Assembly: GCF_025857195.1 (NCBI RefSeq) | Contig: NZ_CP109787.1 | Location: 1,615,501-1,679,500 of the forward strand | Length of the DNA stretch: 64,000 nucleotides | Direction of reading: 5' to 3' | Origin: Leisingera thetidis | GTDB lineage: Bacteria; Pseudomonadota; Alphaproteobacteria; Rhodobacterales; Rhodobacteraceae | Part shown: positions 1 through 7,028 of the stretch, piece by piece | Numbering within the stretch: the first letter of the stretch is position 1 | Layout: every line of letters begins with the position of its first letter | Position numbers and translations under genes: made by a program | The notes under the pieces: generated by a model | What the model was told of the DNA's origin: nothing | Seen by the model: only the letters and a program-made list of their open reading frames with translations | Database searches by the model: none

Positions 1-1035
1 AATAACACCGGCAACGGTTGCGGTCACGGCCTTCAGAGCCATGCCCAGCCGAGGGTGCGCCGCAATGCGCTCGACATAGGGGGCTGCGGCAAAGATCCAT
101 AGGAAACAGGGCATGAAGGTTGCCCAAAGCGCCACCGCACCCGCCGCCAGGAACAGCCCCAAGCCGTCCTGCAAAAGACCCGACAGCATGGCGACAAACT
201 GTGTGACCAGGATCAGCGGGCCGGGCGTGGTTTCCGCCAGCCCCAGCGCATCGATCATCTGCCCGGCGGTGATCCAGCCGAACTGGCTCACCACGGTCTG
301 GCTGATATAGGCCAGCACTGCATAGGCGCCGCCAAAGGTGACCACCGCCAGCTTGGAAAAGAACCATCCCGCGTCGGCCAGGAAACCCGCGCCGGACAGG
401 CTGAGCGCAATCAGCGGCAGCAGCCACAGGCTGCCCCAGACCGCAATGGTCTGCAGCGTGCCGGCGGCTCGGAAGGGGGCTGCGGAGGCAGGCCGTTCTG
501 AAACAGCCGCCTTGCGCATATATCCTGTGATGGCCGCCGCCAGAACAACCACCGGGAAAGGCAGATTGAACAGGAACAGCGCGGCAAAGCCGAAGCCGGC
601 CAGCATCCAGTCCAGCGTGTCATGCAGCGCTTTGCCCGCCAGCCGCCGCAGCGCCTGCAGGATGATGACGACAACGGCGGCCTTGATGCCCAGAAAAGCG
701 GATTGCACCGCAGGCAGGGTGCCGTATTGCGCATAGAGCCAGGCCAGCAGCGAAATCACCGCCGCGCCCGGCAGCACAAACAGCAGCCCCGCCAGCAGCC
801 CGCCCGGAGTGCCGCGCATCCGCCAGCCGGTGTAGGTCGCCAGCTGCATCGCCTCCGGTCCCGGCAGCAGCATGCAGAAGGACAGGCCGCGCAGGAAGCT
901 TTCCTCGCTCAGCCAGGGGCGGTCCTCGACCAGCTCCTTGTGCATCACGGCAATCTGCGCCGCGGGGCCGCCAAAGCTCAGCACCCCGATGCGCCCGAAC
1001 ACACGGAACATCTCCGGCCAGGAAGGCTGGCTCAT
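1..1035 (-). CDS. chrA: Chromate efflux transporter ChrA (partial, runs off left edge)
   Basis: Inner-membrane CHR-family transporter that exports chromate. The minus-strand frame is open from the ATG at 1035 to base 1 (345 codons), so the C-terminus lies outside the window. The N-terminus has the family pattern: an amphipathic start, then FGGPAAQIAVMH, then the LLPGPEAMQLATY segment (CHR domain 1). Hydrophobic helices follow, and a second CHR repeat begins near TFGGAYAVLAYI, with LAETTPGPLI as the matching PGP motif. The two-repeat layout is that of the long ChrA subfamily, about 400 residues in full. Its ATG overlaps the stop of the upstream chrB-like gene by ATGA, so the two are translationally coupled and form a chromate-resistance operon. 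Frame and motifs are seen directly; chromate specificity is inferred from family and neighbour. Confidence 0.9.
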   Translation of the reverse strand, partial: MSQPSWPEMFRVFGRIGVLSFGGPAAQIAVMHKELVEDRPWLSEESFLRGLSFCMLLPGPEAMQLATYTGWRMRGTPGGLLAGLLFVLPGAAVISLLAWLYAQYGTLPAVQSAFLGIKAAVVVIILQALRRLAGKALHDTLDWMLAGFGFAALFLFNLPFPVVVLAAAITGYMRKAAVSERPASAAPFRAAGTLQTIAVWGSLWLLPLIALSLSGAGFLADAGWFFSKLAVVTFGGAYAVLAYISQTVVSQFGWITAGQMIDALGLAETTPGPLILVTQFVAMLSGLLQDGLGLFLAAGAVALWATFMPCFLWIFAAAPYVERIAAHPRLGMALKAVTATVAGVI

Positions 1036-1847
1036 GCCCTGCGGTCCGCGGGCCAGTCGTGGCCTTCGCCCTGGCCGTCACGGGCCCAGCGGTACAGCGC
1101 GTCATAAAGGGTCATGCCTGCCTCAAGCTGCTGATGGTCGTCCTTGAACTGGCGCGACAGCCCCACCGAAAGGGCCAGAAGCCCTGCCGCCTCGGGTGCC
1201 AGATCGTGCCGGTTGGTGTCGGCGCCTCTCACAACCCGGGACAGGGTGTCAAGCGCCGGGGTTCTGAGGCCGAACTCATCCAGCATGGTGTCAAAGGTGC
1301 AGAGTTCCCCGCGGTGCGACCAGAACACATCCTCGACATCAAAAGGCGTGGCGCCGAAGCGGTCCGCAACTCCCGCGACCTCTGAGGGCGACACAAACAG
1401 AAAGCGGGCGTCAGGATCCACAAAGCGGCGGATCAGCCAGGGGCAGGCAATGCGGTCGATCTTGGGACGGTGCCGGGTCACCCACAGAGTGCTGCCGCCC
1501 GCCGGTGCAGGCAGGGCGCTGAAGGGCAGGCGCGGCGCCCCCTTCAGGTCGCGCCAGCCATGCATGCCGCCTTGCAGGTACTCCGCTTCGATCCCGTCAT
1601 TTCGCAGCCAGGCCGCCAGCCCTTGCGACAGCTTGATGCCTTTCTGGCAGATCACAACGCAGCGCCGACCCTCAAGGCGGGTTTTGAGGCCTTCGATATC
1701 CGTGTGCGGATGCCGGAAGGAGCCGGGGATCAGATAGGGATCGGCAGCAAAGTCTTCGTCAATGCTGATATCCGCCAGCACCGGCGCATTCGGCACGCCA
1801 ATCAGACGCAACAACTGGAGAGGGGTAATTTCATTCGGGGCAGCCAT
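1032..1847 (-). CDS. Rhodanese-domain chromate resistance protein (ChrB C-terminal type)
   Basis: Predicted cytoplasmic sensor or accessory protein of chromate resistance. The N-terminal half is a rhodanese-like fold with a candidate active-site loop at CVVICQKGIKLSQG. The C-terminal half carries the ChrB signature (WVTRHRPKIDRIACPWLIRRFVDP, then FDVEDVFWSHRGE and FDTMLDEFGL). Such fusions sit next to chrA in many alphaproteobacteria, and here the stop overlaps the chrA start by ATGA. Two in-frame ATGs lie at 1853 and 1847. The AGGAG upstream is only 2 bases from the first but about 8 from the second, so 1847 is preferred. Whether it senses chromate, as ChrB does, or helps reduce or transfer sulfur is not decided by the sequence. 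Confidence 0.88.
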   Translation of the reverse strand: MAAPNEITPLQLLRLIGVPNAPVLADISIDEDFAADPYLIPGSFRHPHTDIEGLKTRLEGRRCVVICQKGIKLSQGLAAWLRNDGIEAEYLQGGMHGWRDLKGAPRLPFSALPAPAGGSTLWVTRHRPKIDRIACPWLIRRFVDPDARFLFVSPSEVAGVADRFGATPFDVEDVFWSHRGELCTFDTMLDEFGLRTPALDTLSRVVRGADTNRHDLAPEAAGLLALSVGLSRQFKDDHQQLEAGMTLYDALYRWARDGQGEGHDWPADRRA

Positions 1848-1987
1848 GGGCATGTCTCCTCGCGAGCAAGGTTAACATGCGAACCTTGGGCTGTCGCCTC
1901 ACGGGGCGTCCGCGGTTTTCCCCATACCTCTTACAAGCGCATTTGCACCGGCATTGTCAAGGCTGTGCAATGGCCGCGGGCCGCTGG

Positions 1988-2551
1988 CTACTTCAGCCGC
2001 TCGCCGGTCATGCAGATGGCCAGCGCCTCCGGCGGCAGCTGGCCCAGCTGCTCGAACATCCGGAAGTAATCCATGTTGGAGTGCAGTTCGGAAATCCTGC
2101 CCTCTGCCACGCGCGCCATGACCTGGCCGGAAATCTCAAAGGGCGTGCCGTTCCTGGGATCGCTGGTGCTGGCCAGCAGCCGGACAGACACCCAGTCCCG
2201 GGTTTCCATTGCATGTGTAAAAGTGACAGTGATCGGGCCCAGAAGGTTGCGCAGCGCCGCGACCACCTCGCCATAGTCGCATTCCGGCTCGGCGAGGGCA
2301 GAGACTGCGCCGGTAATCAGCGTATCCGCGGTCATCACCTCGGCAACGGCGGCCAGATTGCCTTTGCACCAGACCTCCTCGAACCAGTAGTGCAGCAGCC
2401 GGGTCAGCGGCATGCGGTCAGTGCCGGCCGGATCAAACGGGGCCGCCATGGCGGGCATGCATTCCGCAGCCTGCATCGGCTGGCTGTGCGCTGGCGCGGC
2501 CCGGCGCTGGGACATAGTGCTGTTCCCGGGCATACTGATGGATTTGGACAT
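1988..2551 (-). CDS. SnoaL/NTF2-like cone-fold protein
   Basis: Predicted 187-residue protein whose second half resembles the SnoaL-like NTF2 cone fold: LLHYWFEEVWCKGNLAAVAEVMTAD (helix and first strand), then YGEVVAALRNLLGPITVTFTH, VSVRLLASTSD and VMARVAEGRISELHSNMDYFRMFEQLG. Members are small ligand-binding or isomerase-like proteins and the substrate cannot be read here. The first 35 residues are rich in Met, Ser, Pro and Ala and do not belong to the fold, so the true start could be further in (another Met lies at residue 7). It is transcribed in the same direction as chrB-chrA but separated by about 140 bases, so it need not be in that operon. No catalytic residues were assigned. Confidence 0.7.
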   Translation of the reverse strand: MSKSISMPGNSTMSQRRAAPAHSQPMQAAECMPAMAAPFDPAGTDRMPLTRLLHYWFEEVWCKGNLAAVAEVMTADTLITGAVSALAEPECDYGEVVAALRNLLGPITVTFTHAMETRDWVSVRLLASTSDPRNGTPFEISGQVMARVAEGRISELHSNMDYFRMFEQLGQLPPEALAICMTGERLK

Positions 2552-2694
2552 TTTGACCCCGAGGGTGTTCTTGTCTGGACAGACAGACGGCAAGGGCAAG
2601 CTTTCCGCAGACCGGTTTCGGTTCAGGCATCCTTGGTACCGCCGCGGCGGCCGGATTTGAACCTCCAATCCGAGTGATGCAGCAGGGTGACGCG

Positions 2695-3031
2695 ACGGAA
2701 TCGCATGCGCGGTGCGGAAAGTGCAGGTTTCTGTTGCCAGGTACCTGCGGACCCCGCCTTACACGGCTAGGCGCAAGGGCTTAGATTTCGATTCCTCGAA
2801 CTGCTTACGCAGCCAGAGCAACCGGAGCACGATTGTCGTTTGCAATTGTACTATTTTCGCCGGTAACGGTGGCAGACAGCCGAGACAAAGCAAACCCCTT
2901 TAGACGTCCGTCGATCCTGTTTCGGCCCCATGATCCCCAAACGAAGGATGTTGGTGGAGCCGCCGGGTACCGCCCCCGGGTCCGATCCGCTTATTACGAG
3001 CGCGTTTATGTCCATAGTTCCGCAAGGGAAC
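2695..3031 (-). ncRNA. ssrA: Circularly permuted two-piece tmRNA
   Basis: Reading the minus strand, the acceptor piece comes first: a T-arm (CCGGG, 7-base loop, CCCGG) and the 3' end GGCTCCACCA finishing at 2952. After a 22-base excised spacer, the coding piece begins with GGGGCCGAAACAGGATCGACGG at 2929. GGGGCCG pairs with CGGCTCC as a complete 7-bp acceptor stem (one G-U). The tag reading frame runs 2843-2805 and encodes ANDNRAPVALAA followed by TAA. Part order (3' half before 5' half) is the alphaproteobacterial permutation. The RNA rescues stalled ribosomes with SmpB and adds the degradation tag. Outer ends are estimates: the 5' end follows the promoter and the 3' end of the coding piece near 2695 is uncertain. 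Confidence 0.95.
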
Positions 3032-3037
3032 AGGAGC

Positions 3038-3065
3038 TATATAGTGCGCTTCTTTGCGGTTGCAA
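3038..3065 (-). promoter_or_regulatory. Promoter of ssrA
   Basis: On the minus strand a TTGCAA -35 box (3065-3060) and a TATATA -10 box (3043-3038) are separated by 16 bases. They would start transcription near 3031, just before the acceptor piece of the tmRNA. Sequence is read directly; activity is inferred. Confidence 0.6.
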
Positions 3066-3094
3066 AGGGGCAACCGGACTCCTTCGAAGATTCC

Positions 3095-3189
3095 GGCCAG
3101 AAATCCTGCGCGGAAAACCGGCGCTGTGCCGCCAGCCGAGCCGCCAGAAATCCTCGCAGGATTTCTGGCCGTTTTCCGCGCCGGAAAAC
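3095..3189. repeat. Block of competing inverted repeats between a small gene and ssrA
   Basis: Three related arms are present. GGCCAGAAATCCTGCG at 3095-3110 is the exact reverse complement of 3155-3170. The inner arm GCCAGAAATCCT (3143-3154) pairs perfectly with 3158-3169 around a 3-base loop. The two pairings use the same right-hand bases and so exclude each other. A further hairpin GTTTTCCG/CGGAAAAC lies at 3171-3189, and its right arm is echoed at 3111-3120. The block may act as a terminator for the small gene ending at 3197 or be a repetitive palindromic element. No poly-T run was seen on the minus strand. Confidence 0.7.
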
Positions 3190-3196
3190 GGCTGCG

Positions 3197-3427
3197 CTAC
3201 ACCAGTTTGCGGATCGGAGCGCTGTTGCAAAACACGACAATCTGCTCGCGGTTCAGCACCGCCTGAAACCCGCGGGCGCGGACTTCGGCCAGAAAGGCAT
3301 CCATCCCGGCATACCGCTCGATATCGCGGGTTTTGCGGCGCAGCACTTGGCCGTTCTGAACCGCCTTGCAGGCGAAGATATCGCGCAGCCAGATATCAGG
3401 AGACAGGGCGGAGCCGGGTTTGACCAT
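3197..3427 (-). CDS. Conserved small Roseobacter protein of unknown function
   Basis: Encodes 76 residues from the ATG at 3427. The sequence (PDIWLRDIFACKAVQNGQ, RRKTRDIERYAGMDAFLAEVRARGF, QIVVFCNSAPIRKLV) has the feel of a short conserved protein that, from memory, is widespread in Rhodobacteraceae and sometimes misnamed phosphoribosylanthranilate isomerase. It is too short for that TIM-barrel enzyme. No signal peptide, membrane segment or metal motif is visible. It lies 42 bases downstream of the GntR gene on the same strand and could be cotranscribed. The function is unknown. Confidence 0.6.
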   Translation of the reverse strand: MVKPGSALSPDIWLRDIFACKAVQNGQVLRRKTRDIERYAGMDAFLAEVRARGFQAVLNREQIVVFCNSAPIRKLV

Positions 3428-3469
3428 GCCCGGAGTGTTCCGGCTCAGAGTTGACAAAACGTTGACGTC

Positions 3470-4198
3470 TTACTTCTGCGCCCGTGCCGCGAAAACATCG
3501 GAGGCCAGCTTGCGGGTTTCGCCTTCCAGATCCTGCAAGCGGGATACGGCTGCACTGCCGTCGCCGGCCTCGATGGCGTCGGCAATGCGGGAATGCAGGC
3601 CGGTGATCGCTTCGCGGTCGCGGGCGGTAAAGGTGATCATGTTCATCAGGGGCTGCATCGCTTCCACCGCGCCGGCCAGCTGATAGGACAGCACCGGATT
3701 GCCAGCCCCATCCACCAGTGCCCGGTGAAAGGCCACGTCGGAGGCGCAAAACGCCACGTCGGTCAGCCCGGGCTGGCCCTGGCGGAAAATCTCCGCCCGC
3801 ATGGTGGCCAGGTGATCGGCGCTGCGCCGCTCCGCCGACAAGGGTGCACAGGCGCGCTCCAGCGCATAGCGCGCCTCGCAGGCGGTATCAAAGCTCACCG
3901 CGTTCATGCTGAGCAGCAGCGTCGAGGTGGTGATCTGCTGCGAATAGGCGTCTTCAAAGCTCAAGCGATTGACAAATGCCCCCCCCGACGCGCCGCGCTG
4001 AGTTCGGATCAGAGATTGCGCGGCCAGCCGTTTCAGCGCTTCCCGGACGGTGGAGCGGGAGACCTGAAACTGATCGGACAGTTCGCTCTCGGACGGCAGG
4101 CGCTCATCGACAATCAGCGCACCGGAAATGATGGCGTCCTTGATCGCCTGGGCTATCTGAACCGAGAGGTCGGCGGAACTATTGGGATCAATCTTCAT
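3470..4198 (-). CDS. FadR-subfamily GntR regulator, likely controls the adjacent DMSP genes
   Basis: A 242-residue transcription factor. Residues about 8-75 form the GntR winged helix (QIAQAIKDAIISGALIVDERLPSESELSDQFQVSRSTVREALKRL), and the rest is an all-helical FCD effector domain with candidate metal or ligand contacts at FHRALV and LHSRIADAIEAGD. In Ruegeria pomeroyi, as I recall, a GntR gene sits directly before dmdA-acuI in the same divergent arrangement. Here it diverges from DUF2182-DUF1326-dmdA-acuI, and the 110-base gap contains two copies of a TGTCTGACA-type half-palindrome typical of FCD-GntR operators. The inferred role is control of its own gene and the DMSP/acrylate genes by a DMSP-pathway metabolite. 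The effector is not deducible. Confidence 0.88.
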   Translation of the reverse strand: MKIDPNSSADLSVQIAQAIKDAIISGALIVDERLPSESELSDQFQVSRSTVREALKRLAAQSLIRTQRGASGGAFVNRLSFEDAYSQQITTSTLLLSMNAVSFDTACEARYALERACAPLSAERRSADHLATMRAEIFRQGQPGLTDVAFCASDVAFHRALVDGAGNPVLSYQLAGAVEAMQPLMNMITFTARDREAITGLHSRIADAIEAGDGSAAVSRLQDLEGETRKLASDVFAARAQK

Positions 4199-4251
4199 GC
4201 TGGTGGCCCCGATGCAGCGGTTCGCCGGAAGCGCTCCGGCAAAAAATCATT

Positions 4252-4281
4252 TGTCTGACATTTAAAAGTCTGACATTTAAA
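4252..4281. promoter_or_regulatory. Tandem GntR-type operator (15-bp-period direct repeat)
   Basis: GTCTGACATTTAAA occurs at 4253-4266 and again at 4268-4281, one every 15 bp. The first copy lies within the odd palindrome TGTC-T-GACA (4252-4260); the second reads AGTCTGACA. The TNGTCNGACNA shape is the known operator form of FadR/FCD-type GntR proteins. The pair lies 54 bases from the regulator start and 28 bases before the DUF2182 start, so one site could control both directions. Confidence 0.65.
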
Positions 4282-4308
4282 TTGCAAGGCTTGAGTCGGG
4301 AGAAGGCG

Positions 4309-5100
4309 ATGCTCAGATCATCCATGCGCAACGTTCTGTGGCTTGGTTTCTTTGCGGCCATTCTGGCGTCCTGGTGGAGTTTGTATTCCATGAGCACCGG
4401 CATGGGGCTGGACCTGATCGGCCGTCCCGGCCCGGTGGCCGAGGCCATGCGCAGCATGGATCCGCGCATGGACATGGATATGCCGATGGCCTCTTTTGGT
4501 CCGGTTTTTGCCATGTGGGCGGTCATGATGGCAGCAATGATGCTGCCAACCATGGTGCCAGCCCTGCGCAGCTACGATGATCTGATCGCCAGCGCCAACG
4601 GCACCCGTGCCGGCTGGCTCGGCTTGCTGCTGGGGTATCTGCTGGTCTGGATCCTGTTTGCAGCGGTCATTGCCGGGCTGCAGCTGGTGCTGCTGTTCGC
4701 CGGGATGGTCGACATGCTCGGCATCGCCAAGTCCCGGTTCTTTGCCGCCGGGCTGCTGATTGGCGTCGGAGTGTTCCAGTTCACCCGTGCCAAGGAACTG
4801 TGCCACGGCGTCTGCCACAGCCCGATGACCTATTTCCTGACCCGCTGGAGAACCGGGTTCGGCGGCGGTCTGCGGATGGGGCTGGGACTTGGCGTCTTTT
4901 GCGCCGGCTGCTGCTGGGGTTTCATGGCGCTGGGCTTTGCCGGCGGCGTCATGAGCCTGCTGTGGATGGGGCTGGCCACATTTTTCATGGTGCTCGAAAA
5001 ACTGCCGCAGATCGGCCACCTGATCATGAAACCGCTGGGAGGCGCGCTTGCCGCCGCAGGGATCATTGTGATCGCCTACCCGGTCTTTGTCGGAGGATAA
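4309..5100 (+). CDS. DUF2182 multi-pass membrane protein
   Basis: A 263-residue integral membrane protein with about six hydrophobic helices. It has the DUF2182 hallmarks: a Met-rich loop (MRSMDPRMDMDMPM), MWAVMMAAMMLPTMVP, a Cys/His loop (AKELCHGVCHSP) and FCAGCCWGFMALGFAGGVMSL. The Met, Cys and His clusters suggest handling of a soft metal such as copper, but no function is established. The start at 4309 is chosen because GGGAGAAGG lies just before it. It is 4 bases from the DUF1326 gene, its usual partner. Unusually, the pair is first in the operon that carries dmdA and acuI, behind the GntR operator, which implies co-regulation with DMSP use. Confidence 0.85.
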   Translation: MLRSSMRNVLWLGFFAAILASWWSLYSMSTGMGLDLIGRPGPVAEAMRSMDPRMDMDMPMASFGPVFAMWAVMMAAMMLPTMVPALRSYDDLIASANGTRAGWLGLLLGYLLVWILFAAVIAGLQLVLLFAGMVDMLGIAKSRFFAAGLLIGVGVFQFTRAKELCHGVCHSPMTYFLTRWRTGFGGGLRMGLGLGVFCAGCCWGFMALGFAGGVMSLLWMGLATFFMVLEKLPQIGHLIMKPLGGALAAAGIIVIAYPVFVGG

Positions 5101-5104
5101 CCAA

Positions 5105-5746
5105 ATGGCATCTTATCAGCGTCCGCAGGTCACGCCTGCTGATTGGGCGGTCAAGGGCGAGCTGTTCCTGAACTGCTCCTGCGAAGTGTTCTGCCCCTGC
5201 GTTGTGTCGCTGGGCGCGCACCCGCCGACCGAAGGCCATTGCCACGCCTGGATGGGCATCGCGATCGAGGAAGGCCATTTCGAAGGCGAGAGCCTGTCCG
5301 GCCTGAACGTCGGCCTGCTGGTGGATATCCCGGGCCGGATGGGGGAAGGCAACTGGAAGGTTGCGGCCTATGTGGACGACAACGCTTCGGACAAGGCTTA
5401 CGAAGGCCTGCTGCAGATCTTCAGCGGCCAGGCGGGCGGCACCACCGGTCTGTTCACCATGCTGGTGAGCGAGATCATCGGCGCCGAGCGCACCGAGGTC
5501 CTGATCGAGCGCGACGGCCGGCGCCGGGTGATCAGGATCGGCCGCAAGATCCAGGGGGAGATCGAGATGATCGAGGGCGCCAGCGAGGATCACCCGGTGA
5601 TGATCACCAATTCGAAATACTGGATGGGGCCGGACATCATTGCGGCGAAGGGGCTCAAGTCCCGTGTGCGCGACTTCGGCCGGGTCTGGGATTTCGGCGG
5701 CAAATCCGCTGAAATCTGCCCGATCGACTGGTCCGGCTCCAAGTAA
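5105..5746 (+). CDS. DUF1326 protein, partner of DUF2182
   Basis: A 213-residue soluble protein. The N-terminus has the conserved cysteine cluster of DUF1326 (LNCSCEVFCPCVVSLG) followed by GHCHAWMGIAIEEGHF, a plausible metal site. The rest is beta-rich (VDIPGRMGEGNWKVAAYVDDNAS, GLFTMLVSEIIGAE). It starts at 5105, preceded by GGAGGATAA at good spacing and 4 bases after the DUF2182 stop. DUF1326 and DUF2182 are commonly adjacent and probably form a complex. It is separated from dmdA by only 73 bases with no terminator seen. The biochemical role is unknown; metal binding is an inference from Cys and His content. Confidence 0.85.
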   Translation: MASYQRPQVTPADWAVKGELFLNCSCEVFCPCVVSLGAHPPTEGHCHAWMGIAIEEGHFEGESLSGLNVGLLVDIPGRMGEGNWKVAAYVDDNASDKAYEGLLQIFSGQAGGTTGLFTMLVSEIIGAERTEVLIERDGRRRVIRIGRKIQGEIEMIEGASEDHPVMITNSKYWMGPDIIAAKGLKSRVRDFGRVWDFGGKSAEICPIDWSGSK

Positions 5747-5819
5747 CGGCGCAGGGCGGCTCTGACCGGCACCGCCGTAGGCGAATTGCAATGCGTAACA
5801 CACATGCGGAGACTTGAGC

Positions 5820-6914
5820 ATGGCGAATATCTTTCCGTCCCGCCGCATCCGGCGCACGCCCTTTTCCAAGGGTGTCGAGGCCGCAGGCGTCAAGGGATAC
5901 ACCGTCTATAACCACATGCTGCTGGCAACGGTGTTTGACAGCCTGGAATATGACTGCGCACACCTCAAGCAGCATGTGCAGGTCTGGGATGTGTCCTGCG
6001 AACGGCAGGTCAGCATCAAGGGGCCGGATGCGCTGCGGCTGATGAAGCTGATCAGTCCGCGCGACATGGACCGGATGGCGGACGATCAGTGTTATTATGT
6101 GCCTGCGGTGGATCAAAACGGCGGCATGCTGAATGACCCGGTTGCGGTCAAGCTGGCAGCGGATCACTACTGGCTGTCGCTGGCCGATGGCGATCTGCTG
6201 CAGTTCGTGCTCGGCATTGCCATCGCCAAGGGCTTTGATGCCGAGATCGCAGAACCGGACGTCTCGCCGCTGGCGGTGCAGGGGCCGAAAGCGGACGATC
6301 TGATGGCGCGGGTGTTCGGCGATGCGGTGCGGGATATCCGCTTCTTCCGCTACAAGCGGCTGGCCTTTGAGGGCGTGGAACTGGTGGTCGCCCGCTCCGG
6401 TTGGTCCAAGCAGGGGGGCTTCGAGATCTATGTTGAAGGGTCGGATCTTGGCATGCCGCTGTGGGATGCGCTGTTTGCTGCCGGCGAAGACATGCATGTG
6501 CGGGCAGGCTGCCCGAACGCCATTGAGCGCGTCGAAAGCGGGCTGCTCAGCTACGGCAATGACATGACCCGCGACAACACGCCTTATGAATGCGGTCTGG
6601 GCAAGTTCTGCAACTCGCCCGAGGACTACATCGGCAGGGCAGCACTGGCGGAACAGGCGGCAAACGGGCCGTCCCGCCAGATCCGCCCGCTGGAGATCGG
6701 CGGAGAGATCCCGCCGTGCCAGGACGCCTGGCCGCTCTACGCGGATGGGCGCCAGGTGGGACAAGCCGGCTCAGCGGTGTTTTCGCCTGAGTTCGGGGTG
6801 AACGCGGCAATCGGAATGGTGGACCGGTCCCATTGGGCGCCCGGCACCGTGATGGAAGTGGAGACGCCGGCAGGGATGCGGCCCGCAACGGTGCAGGAGC
6901 GGTTCTGGCGCTGA
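5820..6914 (+). CDS. dmdA: Dimethylsulfoniopropionate demethylase DmdA
   Basis: GcvT-fold methyltransferase that moves a methyl group from DMSP to tetrahydrofolate, giving methylmercaptopropionate: the first step of DMSP demethylation. At 364 residues it has the usual DmdA length. The start MANIFPSRRIRRTPFSKGVEAAGVKGYTVYNHMLL, the glycine-cleavage-T-like body (VWDVSCERQVSIKGPDA, GLLSYGNDMTRDNTPYECGLGKFC) and immediate linkage to acuI match Roseobacter DmdA as I know it rather than plain aminomethyltransferase. The ATG at 5820 is preferred over an upstream TTG because GGAG lies 8 bases before it. It follows DUF2182-DUF1326 in what looks like one operon behind the GntR operator. Confidence 0.93.
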   Translation: MANIFPSRRIRRTPFSKGVEAAGVKGYTVYNHMLLATVFDSLEYDCAHLKQHVQVWDVSCERQVSIKGPDALRLMKLISPRDMDRMADDQCYYVPAVDQNGGMLNDPVAVKLAADHYWLSLADGDLLQFVLGIAIAKGFDAEIAEPDVSPLAVQGPKADDLMARVFGDAVRDIRFFRYKRLAFEGVELVVARSGWSKQGGFEIYVEGSDLGMPLWDALFAAGEDMHVRAGCPNAIERVESGLLSYGNDMTRDNTPYECGLGKFCNSPEDYIGRAALAEQAANGPSRQIRPLEIGGEIPPCQDAWPLYADGRQVGQAGSAVFSPEFGVNAAIGMVDRSHWAPGTVMEVETPAGMRPATVQERFWR

Positions 6915-6927
6915 GGCGGGGCGGGCA

Positions 6928-6987
6928 GGGGGCGCTGCCCCCGCCGCGGCAGGCCGCGGCTCCCCCGGGATATTTGGGGCCAGATGA
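6928..6987. repeat. GC-rich palindromic intergenic element between dmdA and acuI
   Basis: Two back-to-back hairpins, GGGGGC-GCT-GCCCCC (6928-6942) and GCCGCGGC-AG-GCCGCGGC (6943-6960), are followed by CCCCGGGATATTTGGGGCCAGATGA. From memory, this composite is a common dispersed intergenic repeat in roseobacter genomes. It may attenuate or stabilise the dmdA-acuI message. Only one copy was noticed in this window. Confidence 0.55.
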
Positions 6988-7028
6988 ACAAGGGATCTGG
7001 TCAGGGTTCAGAGGAAAGGGAATGCGAG

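Noticed and set aside
620..1105. Minus-strand frame of 161 codons over chrA
   Set aside because: It is an Ala/Gly/Arg-rich shadow of the chrA reading frame, whose motifs are clear.
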